A program made the translations under genes and the position numbers. Positions 1 to 12,609 of a stretch of 64,000 nucleotides of DNA are shown piece by piece (position 1 is the stretch's first letter; every line of letters begins with the position of its first letter). Origin of the DNA: Prillingera fragicola (taxonomy: Eukaryota > Basidiomycota > Tremellomycetes > Trichosporonales > Trichosporonaceae); contig BEDY01000005.1 in the NCBI GenBank assembly GCA_002335605.1, positions 186,001 through 250,000 on the forward strand, given 5' to 3'. Below the pieces are notes generated by a model. It saw only the letters and a list, made by a program, of their open reading frames with translations. It was not told the DNA's origin and did no database searches.

Positions 1-894
1 CCAAACCATCATCCTGTTCCGCACGGAAGCGATCTCTTGGCCAAAGCTACCCACATTGCTGGCTCAGGACAGCCATCGCCTGCACTACTCGCGGGGAGCA
101 GACGGGCGCACGCAGTACGCAAATGTGCGTCTGTCTGCTGTAATCGAAAGTGACATACCGAGCTCGGTGCGATCTGTGCCTTGGGCCTATGTCGAACAAG
201 GCAAGATGGCGAGTCTGGGAATCTGGAGAAATGGCAGACCATTCAAAAGTACTGCAACGAGCCGAGACACCGGGGGCCCAGATCTGTACAATCTTCTGCC
301 CCGCCGCCGCCGCCCGCTTCGTCTCGCCACTCAATTGCTAATGTCTCCATGCATATGCTCTTGGTGGGCACTGCAATTCGCCCAGCGTAGCCACGGCGTG
401 CACAAGGTGTAGTGAATTCCCAAGCCCTGTCCACATGCCACCCAAAGCGGCAAAACGCGGTCAGATGGCATTGAGTTTGCAGGCGCACTATTTAAGCTCG
501 ATCAGGCACCGCCTCCGCCATTCCCTGGCCGGCTGCAGAATTGTTCCCCCGCCGCCCGTGGGTAGAAAACCATTCGCGTCTGCGTTATGACGTCGTCCTA
601 GAAACCTCATTTGGATGGCTACTGCACGCGTCCTCGGCCATCCGCCTGCGAGCACCAGCAGCCACTAGGCAGCACCACAAGTGGCGTCAAAAGTGTTACC
701 ACGCCAAAGGACAAGCGCAGGGTTTCGTCCTTGGTGTCAGTAGTCATATTACCACCCCAGGGTAGCCGTCGAGCTATCGAGCATGTGATCGTTCTAACAG
801 CAATGCATTTTGTAAAATAGAGAGAGCCCAAGGGAGTAGGGTTAGATGTGGAGAGCGGGGGGTGGAGTTACAGTTCTTCGGCAGGGGTACATGT
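1..894. other. Left-edge stretch without a recognised gene
   Basis: No reading frame here has a recognisable domain. The open frames are under 120 codons, overlap one another on both strands, and several lack an ATG. The right part should hold the 3' untranslated region of the URA2/CAD gene, whose stop codon lies at 895-897. The rest may be the flank of a gene beyond the left edge. No tRNA fold or repeat was seen. Confidence 0.5.
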
Positions 895-3800
895 CTATGC
901 GCCGAGGACCATGGTGAGCAGGGCCATGCGGATGAACAGACCGTAGCGCATCTGGCGGAAGTAGGCGGCGCGACGGCTGTCAAAGTCGACCTCGGGGTCG
1001 ATCTCGTTGAGGCGGGGGAGCGGGTGCATGACAATCGCAGACTCCTTGGCCTTGCGGAGGACGTCGTTGTTGATAATGTACATGTCCTTGACGGCCTCGT
1101 ACTCGGCCTGGCTGTCAAAGCGCTCCTTTTGCACGCGCGTGGCGTACAGGACGTCCGAGTGGCCAATGACCTCGTCGAGGTTGTTGTACTCGGCCCAGCG
1201 GATGCCAGCGCGGCTGGCCTCCTCCTTGACATAGTCGGGCATCGCAAGCGAGCGAGGCGAGACAAAGTTGAGGGTGACGTCGTAGAGAGACAGAATCTTG
1301 ACCAGCGAGTGCACAGTGCGGCCGTTCTTCAGGTCACCAATGAGGGTAATGGTGATACCGTTGACCGAACCAAGCTCCTCACGGATACAGAAGACGTCGA
1401 GGAGCGACTGCGTGGGGTGCTCTCCGATACCGTCACCAGCGTTGATGATGGGGACGGGACTGCTCTTGGCGGCAGTCTTGGAGCTGCCGACCGCGGGGTG
1501 GCGGAGAACAACGGCGTCCGAGTAGCAGCCGACAGTGCGGATAGTGTCCTGGAGCGACTCGCCCTTCTGGACGGAAGAGGTCTCGGCAGTGACCTGGACG
1601 ACCTCACCACCGCAGCGCTTCATGGCGGCCTCGAACGAGGTCGAGGTGCGGGTAGAAGGCTCGTAGAAGAGGGTGCAGAGAACACGGCCACGAAGGGTGT
1701 CGACCGATCCCTGGCGCTCGACCTGGGTACGCATCTCCGACGCAAGGTTGAAGAGGGCGTGGAGGTCGTCACGGTTAAACTGCTTGACCGACAGGATGTG
1801 ACGGCGCGAGAAGGCAGGGTGGGGCTGCAGCGAGGGCATGGCAGGGAGGGGGGTGGCGTGCGCAATGGGCTGAGCGGCCAGCGACATGAGCGAGGGCTGA
1901 ACACCGGGGGTGTTGAGACCAACGGTGGGGGGCGACTGCATCGAGATGCTGGGGCGGCCAGTACGCGAGAACGAGCCACGGCCAGCCTTGGCGACCTTGC
2001 GGGGGCCAGAGAGCGAGACGTCGCGGCCAAGGGGCATCGAGAAGGCAGTGCCGTCGAGAACAACCGAGTGGTTGTTGATGACAACACGGTGGACAGCACC
2101 GAGAGTGTTCTTGCCGTTGAGGGGCGACCACTCCTCGCCGTCAATCTCAAAGACCGAAGGGCGGTTGACCTCGACCTCGATGTAGGTGTGAGCCTGCTCG
2201 GGGACGTCAAAGATGGCGCGGGGGTTCTCGCTCAGGCGAGTCGAAATGTCCTCGAGGGTGAGCTTGCCGTCGGCAACGGCACCGAGGAGAAGAGGAAGCG
2301 ACTCCTCAACACCCGAGCGGGCCGAAACCTTCTTGCCAAGGGCCGAGCCGAGCTCGTAGGGGAGAACGCCAACCGAGAAGATGTCAATGTGGGCCATGTT
2401 CTCCCAGAGGGCAGCCTGGTCCTCGGCAGAGGGGAGGACCTTGGCAGCCTCGGGGTAGTCGGCCTGCGAGTAGAAGAGGGCGTAGACCGAGACGTCGCAG
2501 GTGACGGCGAGGCCCTTCTCCTTGGCGAGAGCAATGAGGGCAATGTCATCGCGAGTCGAGACCGAAGCAATGTGAATGCTGCGGCCGTTCAGGCTGGCGA
2601 GCAAGAGGATCGACGCGAGGTCGGTTCCACGAGCGTCAGTGACAATGGGCTTGTCCTGGGGCCAAGCAGCGAAGTGCTGGGCGACAGAGGCAACCTTGTT
2701 GACCGAGCCAAAGAAGTTGTTGAAGGGGATGAACAGAGCCTTGGCACCGGCCTCGATGGCGTCGCCGAGACGCGAGGCGTTGTCGGCAGTGGCAGCGACC
2801 GAGAAGAAGTAGTCGCAGTGGGCCTGGCCCGAAGCGTTCTGCTGGGCGACCTGGAGCGAGATCTCGTCCTCGACTGACGACTTGACACCCTGGGGGACCA
2901 TCTGGACGGCGGTGAAGCCACCGCGGATGGCAGACTGAGTCGCAAGGCCGAAGTCCTCCGAGTTGGCCTCAGCGGCGCCGGGCACAAAGGCCTGGACCGA
3001 GACGAGACCGGGGAAGGTAAAGGTGTCGTGGCTGGTCTTGGCGTCGACCGACGAGATCTCGAAAGTGGGCTTGCGGATAATGGCCTCAATGAAGAGCTTG
3101 GCGCACTTGACGTTGGTGATGAGAGGAACGGCAAAGTCGACAGCCATACGACGCGAGCGGTAACCCTTCGAGATGTACGAGGCGGGACGACGGAAGCGGT
3201 TCTTCGAGGGCAAGTTGATGTACAAGTCAATCAGGTTGTTGCCCAGGTGCTGCTGAAGCGAGTACTCGGCCTTCTGGGGGTCGGTCTCGTCGTCGCCACC
3301 AAGAGCCTCGAGGTACTTGACGGGGATACCGTGCTCCTGGATAAAGTCGGCAGTACCGGCAGTGGCAAAGAGGTTGTAGCCCATGCGGTGAAGCTTGTGG
3401 ACCGAGGGGAGCATCTCGAGCTTCTCTTTGAACGAACCGATCGAGAGAAGGACGTTCTTCTTGGGAGGCGTGATACCAGTCGAAATGAGGGCCTTGAGGT
3501 AGGCATCGTAACGGTCCTTGCCGAAGCAAGCAACCTCACCAGTCGAGGCCATCTCGACACCGAGGATGGGATCGGCGCCGCTGAGACGGGAGAACGAGAA
3601 CTGGGGGACCTTGACACCGACATAGTTGGGGGGCATCTTGACGTCGGGGTAAGGAGTGACGGGGAGGCCGAGCATGACCTTGGTGGCCATCTCAATGGCG
3701 TCAACGCCGGTAACCTTGGAGACGAAGGGGAACGAACGGGCAGCACGGAGGTTGCACTCGATGACCTTGATCTCATTGTCCTTGGCAATGAACTGAATGT

Positions 3801-6800
3801 TGTAAGGGCCAGTGACGTTGAGGGCGGCACCGATCTTGGCAGTGGCGACCTCAATCTTGCGGATGGTCTCGGGGTCGAGGTCCTGAGGGGGGAGGACGAG
3901 AGTGGCGTCACCAGAGTGGACACCAGCGTTCTCGACGTGCTCCGAGATGTAGTGCATGACCATCTTTCCGTCGCGGGCGATAGCGTCCATCTCAATCTCC
4001 TTGGCGTCCTCAATGTACTTGGAGATGACGACGGGGTGGTCGCGCGAGACGGCGGCGGCCTGGCTGAGGTACGACTGAAGGTCGTCCTCGGAGAAGACAA
4101 CGTTCATGGCGGCACCCGAAAGAACGTACGAAGGACGAACCAGGGTGGGGTAGCCGACCTTGTCACAGAACGACTTGGCCTCGGCAAACGAGGTCAGCTC
4201 CTTCCAGAGGGGCTGGTCGACACCAATTTTGTCGAGCATACGCGAGAACTTGTAACGGTTCTCGGCCGTGTCAATCATCTCGGGCGAAGTGCCGTAGATC
4301 TTGACGTTCTGGCGGTGAAGGGCAAGAGCAATGTTGTTGGGGGTCTGGCCACCCATGGACAGGACGAGACCTGAAGAGCGCTCAATGTCGTAAATGTCGA
4401 GGACAGTCTCCATCGAAATGTTCTCAAAGTAGAGCTTGTCGGCCTCGTCGTAGTCGGTAGAGACGGTCTCAGGGTTGTAGTTGATCATGACCGTCTTCAT
4501 GCCGTTCTCGCGGAGAGTGCGGATGGCGCGGACGGCACACCAGTCAAACTCGACCGACGAACCGATGCGGTAGACACCGGAGCCAATGACCATGACACCG
4601 TGGTCGTTGAACTCGACGTCGTGCTCCGAAGCGTTGTACGTGGTGTACAGGTAGTTGGTGAACGCAGGGAACTCGGCGGCAACCGTGTCAATCTGCTTGA
4701 CGAAGGGCGTGATGCCAGCCTCGACACGGTGGCGGCGAACGGCAAGCTCGTTCGAGTTGAGAGCACTGGCAATCTGGCGGTCAGAGAAACCAAGCTGCTT
4801 GGCGTTGCGGAGGAGCTCGGTGGGGATGGTCGAAGCCGAGTACTTGGCCATGACGTCCTCAGTCTTGGAGAGGCGCTCAAGGCGGCGGAGGAACCACTTG
4901 TCAATGTTGGACATCTCGTTGAGCTTGTCAACCGAGTAGCCACGCTTGAGGGCAGTGGCAAGCGCAAAGAGACGCTTGTCGGTGGGGTTGGCAATCTCGT
5001 GATCAATGTCGTCGATCTCGAGGTTCTCGCCGAAACCGGGGAAGGAGTCGTCGATGCAACGAATAGCCTTCTGGATAGTCTCCTCAAAGGTGCGGCCAAT
5101 GGCCATGACCTCACCAACTGACTTCATCGATGACGAGAGCGAGGTCGAGACACGGCTGAACTTCTTGAGGTCCCAACGAGGGATCTTGACCACGCAGTAG
5201 TCGAGCGAGGGCTCAAAGCAGGCGGTGGTCTTCTTGGTAACCGAGTTGCGGATCTCGTTGAGGGGAATGTTGAGACCAAGCTTGGCGGCAATGAAGGCCA
5301 GGGGGTAACCAGTGGCCTTGGAGGCGAGAGCCGACGAACGCGAGAGACGAGCGTTGACCTCGATAATGCAGTACTCCTGCGAGTAGGGGTTGAGAGCGTA
5401 TTGGATGTTGCACTCTCCGACAACGCCGAGGTGGCGAATGACGTTGACCGCGGTGGTACGGAGCATGTTGTAGTCCGAGTCCGAGAGGGTCTGCGAGGGT
5501 GCGACGACAATCGAGTCACCAGTGTGGATACCGAGAGGGTCAAAGTTCTCCATGTTACAGACGGTGATACAGTTGTTGCGGATGTCGCGAACAACCTCGT
5601 ACTCGACCTCCTTCCAGCCCTTCATCGAGCGCTCGACAAGAACCTGGGGCGAGGTTGCGAAAGCCTTGTTGCAGAGCTCGACGAGCTCGGTCTCGTTGTA
5701 GGCAAAGCCAGAGCCAAGACCACCAAGGGCAAAGGCAGCACGGACAATGAGGGGGTAGCCAATGTCGTTGGCAGCGGCAACAGCCTCCTCGATCGACGAG
5801 GCCGACGACGACTTGGCGCACTTCTCGCCAATCTGGTCCATGGCGCGAGCGAAGAGCTCACGGTCCTCGGTGGTGATAATAGTGTCGATGGGGGTACCGA
5901 GCACCTTGACGCCGAGGCCCTCAAACTCGTCCTTGAGCTTGATACCAACGTTGAGAGCGGTCTGGCCACCGAACGTGCAGTAGATACCGTCGGGCTTCTC
6001 GTGCTTGATAATCTTCCTGACAAAGTCGGGGGTGACGGGGAGGAAGTAGACCTTGTCGGCCAGACCCTTGGAGGTCTGGATAGTGGCAATGTTGGGGTTG
6101 ACGAGGATGGTGTAGATACCCTCCTCCTTGAGTGCCTTGATGGCTTGCGAACCAGAGTAGTCGAACTCTCCGGCCTGACCGATGGAAAGACCACCCGAGC
6201 CAAGGACAAGAACCTTCTTGACGTTCTCGCGGGGGTGGGCAGCCTCATGGACAGCGAGCTCACCACCGGGCATGTCAATGGAGACAAGACGGCCCTCGGC
6301 GGCAGTAGCCTGGACGCTGGTAAGGAAGACGTCAAAGAGGAACTCCGTGTCGCGGGGACCGGGAGCGGACTCGGGGTGGAACTGAACCGAGAAGAAGGGC
6401 TTGCCGTTCTTGCCAGTCCAGATACCCTCGTTCGAGTCGTCGTTGGCGTTGGTGAAGAGGGGCTCCCAGCCGTTCTTAAGAGTGGTGACATCGACCTCGT
6501 AACCGTGGTTCTGCGAGGTAATGTAGCAGCGGCCCGAGGTCGCGCAGGTGCAGGGCAAGTTCATGCCACGGTTGCCGTACTTCATCTTGCGAGTGCTGGC
6601 GCCGGAAGCGAGGGCAATAAGCTGGTGACCGAGACAGATACCAAAGATGGGGACCTTGGACTCGGTAAGAGCAACCTTGAGGTTGGCAATAGTCTTGGTG
6701 GCCATCGAGGGATCACCGGGACCGTTGGAGATGAAGAGACCGTCGTAGGCGCCGACCTCCTTGTTGAAGTCATAGTCCCAGGGGACGACCTTGACCTCGA

Positions 6801-7845
6801 CACCGCGCTTGCGGAAGCAACGGATCTGGTTGTACTTGATACCGACGTCCACGCAGAGAATGCGCATGGGCTTGCCGGTCTTGGGGTTGAGCATGGGCTT
6901 AACGTCCGAAGGGACCGAGTAGACGACAGGCTCCTTGATGGAGACCTTGGCGACAAGGTTGGTCTGGTTGGGGTCCGCGAAGGGAATCACCTCAAAGGCG
7001 GCCTTCCAGTCCTGGGACTCGGTGATCTCGGCGGCGGGGTTGAGGCCGCTGACGAGGCGCTGGATAACGCCAGTGGGAGCAGAAACGTCACCCTTGTGGG
7101 CAAGCACGCGACCAAGAGTCGAACCGCCCTCACGGAGCTTCTTGGTGAGCATACGGGTGTCAACACCCCAGATGGCGGGAATGCCCTGCTCCTTGAGCCA
7201 CTGGCCAAGGCTCGACTTGGCGAGGAAGTGCGAGTAGCTGGGGTGGTAGTTGGCAATGACGACGGCAGCGACGTGGATGCGCGACGACTCAAACTCGGCC
7301 GGGATAGAGTCCAGGAGCGACTCGGGGCCAGCGGCGACTGGCTCCTGAGCAACGCGCTCGGGAACACCATAGTTGCCAACGAGGGGGTAGGTGAGCACGA
7401 GGATCTGGGACTCGTACGAAGGGTCGGTGAGCGACTCGGGGTAGCCGACCATGCCTTGAGCACGTCAGTTATCTCTCTCGCACCAAACTTTTTTTCAAGG
7501 GAGCAGTTGGGACCTCCACTTACCGGTCTGGAAGACGCATTCGCCAGAAACCGACTTGTGGGCACCAAACGAGTGACCCGAGAGCGCAAGGCCGTCTGCA
7601 AGCTCGAGGACCATGTCAGGCTCGCCCATGCTGTCGTTCCAGTCGGTCTCGCCAGCCATAAAGTCGATACCCTTGCCAGAGGCGGGGGGGGGGAGAGCCC
7701 CCTGGGGAAGGGGAGCGGGGACTTGGAAAGCCGCTGGGTCGCGGCTGACGACTGGACGCGTGGTAGCGACGCCCTGGGCGGGGGAGCCAGGAGGGGAGAC
7801 CAGGTCGCGAGCGACACCGGCGGGAATCTCGTCAAGAGCAGCCAT
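895..7845 (-). CDS. URA2: Multifunctional pyrimidine enzyme: glutamine-dependent carbamoyl-phosphate synthase / aspartate transcarbamylase (URA2/CAD type)
   Basis: This cytosolic protein makes carbamoyl phosphate from glutamine, bicarbonate and ATP and joins it to aspartate, the first two steps of UMP synthesis. The two exons are 7524-7845 and 895-7454; the junction restores the conserved stretch [14 protein letters not shown]. The product is about 2293 residues. Domain order is: glutamine amidotransferase (nucleophile Cys near 381 in GICLGHQ, then FHPE), the two-half CPSase synthetase, a dihydroorotase-like linker, then aspartate transcarbamylase (last ~310 residues; STRTS phosphate loop, HPTQ, MHPLPR). 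The linker lacks the HxH metal site of a working dihydroorotase, as is usual in fungi, so that step must be done by a separate URA4-type enzyme. UTP feedback is known for the family but cannot be read from the sequence. Strong antisense open frames across the gene are codon-bias artefacts. Confidence 0.97.
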
Positions 7846-8615
7846 AGTGGAGATGGATGTCTTTTTACGCCGAAATCGACGGACGCTAGATACACAAAGG
7901 GGTAAAGGGGGAAGGAAGGGGAAAGGAAGGGCTAGCGATGGAGAGAGTGTGGACGAGTGTTTTGTGTGTGTTCTAGGTGGTGCCTCCTTGCGCTATTGGG
8001 GCTTTTGAGGGGATTAGCACAGAGGGGAGGGGGTGTTGTGAGGGTGGCACCTTTTATTCATAAAGAAGAAGAAGAGAGGAGAAGAGAGAAAGAGAAAGAG
8101 GATGGGTGCAATCGACTCTGGGTATGAGTGTGCACGCGCACCCAGGGTCGGCCCAGAAAAACAGTGTGTCCGGCGATAAAATTCTCGAATTTTTGATTCC
8201 GTCGTGGTGGTTAGTGACGTTGACGCGTTTGTCTATCGGATCCCCCCATGTATGACCCTGAGTAGAACGCCGAGAAGGCGGGATCAAATTTGCAGACTGG
8301 CCGAATGAGGGATCCAGGGCAGTGGTGCGGTGGTGGTACTGCTAGGTGGCCATGGGTGGTGGACAGCTGCACAGTGACGCGCCTTTTATTCGCCCCCTGC
8401 TCTTATTGCCCTGTACGACCAGCCGTCTGTGGACTGATCCTGCATTTACAATCTCGCATCACTCTCTGCTTCTTCAATGCCTTGTACTCCTCGTCTTTTA
8501 CCACTCTGCACATCCCCTTCCTAACCCCTGCAACATCTCCTCACACCATCGCAACCTTACACCCCCCTACGACGGCTAGTGGATTCACACAGCCGTCGCC
8601 ACCACCAGCACCGCC
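7846..8615. promoter_or_regulatory. Shared divergent promoter region of URA2/CAD and the sirtuin gene
   Basis: About 770 bases separate the two divergent start codons. A pure purine tract (GAAGAAGAAGAG type) runs from 8062 to 8102. The sirtuin side has a pyrimidine-rich leader (about 8385-8600), common just before fungal starts. No coding sequence is recognised. Promoter function is inferred from gene orientation. Confidence 0.5.
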
Positions 8616-10201
8616 ATGACTACTCTGGTCCAGATTGACCCATCAGCGGCACCAGTGGCAGGCCCATCTCGATCCTCCTCGGGACGCCCGTTTGCAGAAT
8701 CCGGCGAGGAGGGGGATCCTGATCTGGCCACTGTGGTGCGAAGGGTGCGCACTGCTCGGCGAGTCGTCGTCATCTGCGGTAAGTGCTTGTTATTGCCGCT
8801 ACGCGAATGATTCTAATGCCCACCAGGTGCCGGTGTATCCACGCATGCGGACATTCCAGACTTTCGATCTTCAGTAGGTCTCTTTGCTGGGGCAAAGGGA
8901 GGTTCAGTGAAAGACCTGTTTCATGTCAAGAGCCTGAGTGTGAGTCGGCGTGTACTTTGGATGCGCTAACGTCCTAGTCTCCCTCAATGCTGTCACAGCA
9001 TCACTCGCTCATCAACGACTTACACCGAATGGCCGTCACTGCTCAGCCAACACCCTTTCATGCCATGTTGGCAGAGCTGGACTCTGACGGACGGTTGTTA
9101 CGCTGCTACACGCAGAACATTGACGGTCTCGAGGAGCGTGCAGGTCTCAGCACTGGGATACCTGTGCAGATGAAGCGGACCTCTAGCAAGAAGGGCAAGG
9201 AGCGTTCTGTGCCAAGTGGAACAGCTTCAGAAGCAGCAACATCAGAGGATGACCGTCCTGGAGCTCTGGGAGACATTGGGCCAACTCTCAATCCTGATCC
9301 TCCAAGCTACCCCCCTGCTCCACGGTGCATCCCTCTCCATGGGCTGCTGAATCAGATGCACTGCACGCTGTGTGCCACCAAACAGCCCATCGGCTCGCAT
9401 CTTCCCCTCCCTGCCTCGGCAATACCATGCCCGGAATGCTCCCTGGACTCGTCTATCCGCTCTGCTCTTTCTGAACGATCGCGCAAGGTGGGCACGCTGC
9501 GTGCGAGCGTCGTGCTGTACGGCGAGGAGCATCCTGAGGGAGAGCAGATTGGAGCCGTTGTTGAGAGGGACTTGCGAGGGACGGGGCGACGCGGGGAGAA
9601 GGAAGGCAGGGCCGATCTGCTGCTTGTCGCTGGTTCCAGCTTGTCGATTCCAGGCGTCAAAAGGATCATCAAGGAGATGGCGAAGGCGCTTGCTACACGG
9701 ACTCCTGGCAGCGTACGCGATGGCAAGGCGCCGCCTGTACGGGTCGTGTACATCAACAACGAGCCCCCTTCAAAACCAGCAGAATGGGACGGCGTCTTTG
9801 ATGTCTGGGCGCAGGGTGACATCCAGCGGTTTGCCGAACTAGTAGCGGACCAGTCCTTTGCTCCTCCCCTCCCCGTCACTCCACGCAAGTCAACCCCTCG
9901 CAAACGTACTGGCGGCCTCCCCACCCCCAACACGACACCCACCAAGCCGCGCGCCCGCAAGGCATCCACCAATGACGGCTCGGGCGAGTCCACACCGTCA
10001 AAGCGCAGCAAGACCTCCACACCAGTCCTCCCCCTCACCCCCCGCCCGACCCCTCCGCGTCCACGTCCAGACAGCTCGAGCTTTGACCGTCTGTCCATGA
10101 CACGCGACAGCTCGCCCTCGCCAGAACGGCAGGAGATCCGAGGCAACCCATTCGCGGAATATACCGCTCGTAAATACCAGTCCGTAGACACCCACCATTA
10201 G
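8616..10201 (+). CDS. HST3: NAD-dependent histone deacetylase, HST3/HST4-type sirtuin
   Basis: This class of nuclear sirtuin removes acetyl groups from histone H3 Lys56 after S phase and guards genome stability. Exons 8616-8778, 8827-8939 and 8978-10201 give 499 residues. Splicing rebuilds the NAD-binding motif as GAGVSTHADIPDFRS; the usual Gly before IPDFRS is Asp here. Next come YTQNIDGLE, the catalytic His in PLHGLL, and zinc cysteines in HCTLC and PCPEC. The family NAD motif GSSLSIPG is also present. The last ~110 residues are rich in Pro, Ser, Thr, Lys and Arg (repeated TPRK/TPTKP), a likely disordered nuclear tail. TQNIDGLE with a long tail fits HST3/HST4 better than SIR2 or HST2. It is divergent from URA2/CAD and convergent with the MPP alpha gene. 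Confidence 0.93.
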
Positions 10202-10597
10202 CATGTAACATTTTTTTTATTCATTTAATTTTTTGGCCACAGAACACCGATCCACCATCCATTCTCGACGTCGACACTGCACATCTCGCATCTCTGCAGG
10301 GCAAACCCAGGCTAGTGCGAGAGCTCGGCGAGCTGCATAATCTCGGATCTAGAGCCTATGAGAACCAAGCACTGCAGATCTTCCCCTCGCCGCACACCCC
10401 TCCGGGGCCAGCCCGACGACACCGGACGAGCGGAGTTTCCCCACACCCGCCGTCCGTGCTGTCCGGACCTCGTGGCGACGTATGCAGCGGGGCAGCGGGG
10501 GTGGCAAGAACAGTGTGCATGATGCGTGCGTGCGTGCGTTGGTACAAACACAACAATATGATCCATCTAACGCTCTCTCCTTCGGGCGGGGGGTGGC
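10202..10597. other. Convergent 3' region with T-rich tract and GTGC microsatellite
   Basis: This lies between the ends of the sirtuin (+) and MPP alpha (-) genes. An A/T-rich run (about 10210-10236) sits just past the sirtuin stop and may act in 3' end formation. A short GCGT repeat (about 10524-10541) is a simple microsatellite. No gene is seen. Confidence 0.45.
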
Positions 10598-12307
10598 TTA
10601 GTACGGCTGGCGCCCGAGTCCCCAGGCTCTGAGGGTTGCGCGGACGTCGCCGAGCGCTTCGACCTGGCCCTGTGCGACGATCGTGGGCTCGCCCGAGCCC
10701 AGACCGTAGTTGAGCGGCTGGGTGCGTGACGACGGGCGGAGAACGCGGGTTGCGGTCCGGTGCAGGTCCTCGATGGTGAGGGCGTCAATCTTGGCGCACA
10801 TCTCCTCGACGGGGACCTTGTTGCCGTGGATCTGAGTCTGGCGGCCGAGGTCTGGGGTTGTTAGTTTGCGTCGTTACTGGGAGTGCTCACCCTCAACGGC
10901 GGTCATGCGCGACTCGAGCGCCATGACGAGCTGGCTCTTGAGCATGTTCTTGGCGCGGCTGAGCTCAATCTGGGCAATGCCACCCTTCTGGGGACGGGTG
11001 AGGGTGTCGAGCTGGTGCGCAATGACGTTGGCGGCACTGCCAGCAAACTGCGGGTAGACACTCATCGCGATACCAAACAGACCCGAGTCGGCGTAGCAGT
11101 GGTGGAAGCCCGCGCAGTAGTCAACCGCGTGGTAGCGGTTCAGGACATTGGTGTACAGGCGGGTGTACATGCCCTTGCCGGGGCCACCAGCCGAGAAGGA
11201 TCCACCGCCACCAAGAAGAGTCTGGAGAGTCGCAAGCGCGTAAATGTCCGGGTCGTGGACACCCAGGCCCTCGAAGCCAACATAGACGTGAACAAACTCC
11301 TCTTCGGGGCGGAGAATGTACTCCTCGCCGCCAGTGTAGACAGCCTTGGCGCTGGCCAGCGACAGGTAGTCCTCCGAGACACCGGCGGGGGCGTCGGCAA
11401 CAGTAGCGTAGCCCTGGGCACCGGAAGGCTGCGTCGAGGCGCCGTCACGACGCAGAGATGAGCTGGGAGCGTCGGTCGTAGGCGACGTCACACTGCCAAA
11501 GAAGCGGTCGGCAAGCTCCACGAGCTGCTCGTGTTCCATACCAACACCAGCGACGACCATGCGCTCCGGGCGGTACCAATCGCGCATAAAGCCGCGAATG
11601 TCCTCCTCGTTGAGGACACCAAGCTGCGACTCGGGGCACAACAATGGCATGCCAAGTGTGTTGTTCTTGTACGCAACAGTGTGAAGAATCTCGGGCAGGA
11701 TGAGCTCGGGCTTGGCCCAGATCTCTCGGATCTCATAAGCCGCAGCGGCCTTCTGCGCTTCCATCTCCTCGGGGAGCAACAATGGGTGCAGGATAGTCGA
11801 GGAGAGGAGCGACATGGCGAGGTCGAGTGACTGAGGGAAGACGGTCGATTGGTACATGATAGTCTCACGGGAGCTCGAGCAGGAGATTTGGGAGCCAAGT
11901 TGATCAATAAGAGTAGTCATCTCCTCATCAGTGTGCTTGTTCGTGCTCTACACTGTCAGCGACCTTCCGCCACCAATGTGCCCACCTTGAACGCCAATCG
12001 GTCGAGCAAGTGAGAAGTTCCGCTCGTCCGGGGACTCTCGAAACGGCTTCCTGCGTCGACATAGACACCGACAGCGTGAAAGTGTCCTGGAGTAGTCTCG
12101 GTAGCCACCCGAACCTTGTTCGGCAATGTCGTGACCTTTGAGTTGAGAGTGGGGTCCTGCTGGTCAGCACAGTACATGGAGGCGAAAAGACGACGCCACT
12201 CGACTCACAAGGGCGGTGGAGGTAGACGCCAGACGGGCCAATGACGGCGACGCCCGTGGTACGCGGCGGAGCAATGCTCCTGCAGAGGTGGACAATGGGA
12301 GACGCAT
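10598..12307 (-). CDS. MAS2: Mitochondrial processing peptidase alpha subunit
   Basis: Matrix enzyme subunit that binds presequences and hands them to the catalytic beta subunit for cleavage. Exons are 12209-12307, 11986-12156 (or from 12159, since two adjacent CAG acceptors are possible), 10891-11947 and 10598-10851, giving about 526 residues. The first exon encodes an Arg/Ser/Ala-rich, acid-free leader, a good mitochondrial targeting sequence. The alpha-type hallmarks are present: GTSHLLDRLAFKST where the beta subunit would have the HxxEH zinc site (so no catalysis), and the glycine-rich loop GGGGSFSAGGPGKGMYTRL. The C-terminal region LNYGLGSGEPTIVAQG is also typical. The gene is divergent from SAC3 across about 300 bases. 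Confidence 0.96.
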
Positions 12308-12609
12308 GTGGACGCTTGACGCTGTCGCGTTTGAGGTGAAGTGTGTGGTTAGTAGTCGTAGTCGTAGTCGTAGGCAAGGTCCGAAGTCGAAAGGATACAG
12401 AAGTCACGTGATTTAAGACTGGATGTCTGTTTCTAATTTCTAATTAACATTAGAAAACGGAAGCAGATTTGTATTCGCACTATGACGAGGATGATCTCAA
12501 TCCATCGGTGCGCAACATCCACTCCTTCGTTGACTTTCATCACCATCAGCTGGCTGCCGCGTCTGGACTCCGACACAGACCCGGCCGCGCGGCACGTATA
12601 CCCACCACC
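12308..12609. promoter_or_regulatory. Divergent promoter MPP alpha / SAC3 with CACGTG palindrome
   Basis: About 300 bases between two start codons. It holds the 8-base palindrome TCACGTGA (12404-12411), a classic basic-helix-loop-helix (Cbf1/E-box) site. It also holds a GTAGTC-type triplet repeat (about 12350-12373) on the MPP alpha side and an A/T-rich patch (about 12430-12470). Binding by any factor is inference. Confidence 0.5.

Noticed and set aside
56..412. 118-codon plus frame near the left edge
   Set aside because: No ATG at its head and no recognisable motif; overlaps other frames.
862..2877. Plus-strand open frame of 671 codons opposite URA2/CAD, and similar ones at 3028-4374 and 5401-7905
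   Set aside because: They mirror the strongly biased GC-rich codons of the real gene; their Val/Gly/Asp/Leu-heavy composition shows no domain.
12469..12609. In-frame extension of SAC3 upstream of 12610
   Set aside because: Its first codon is not ATG and the ATG at 12610 has an excellent context.
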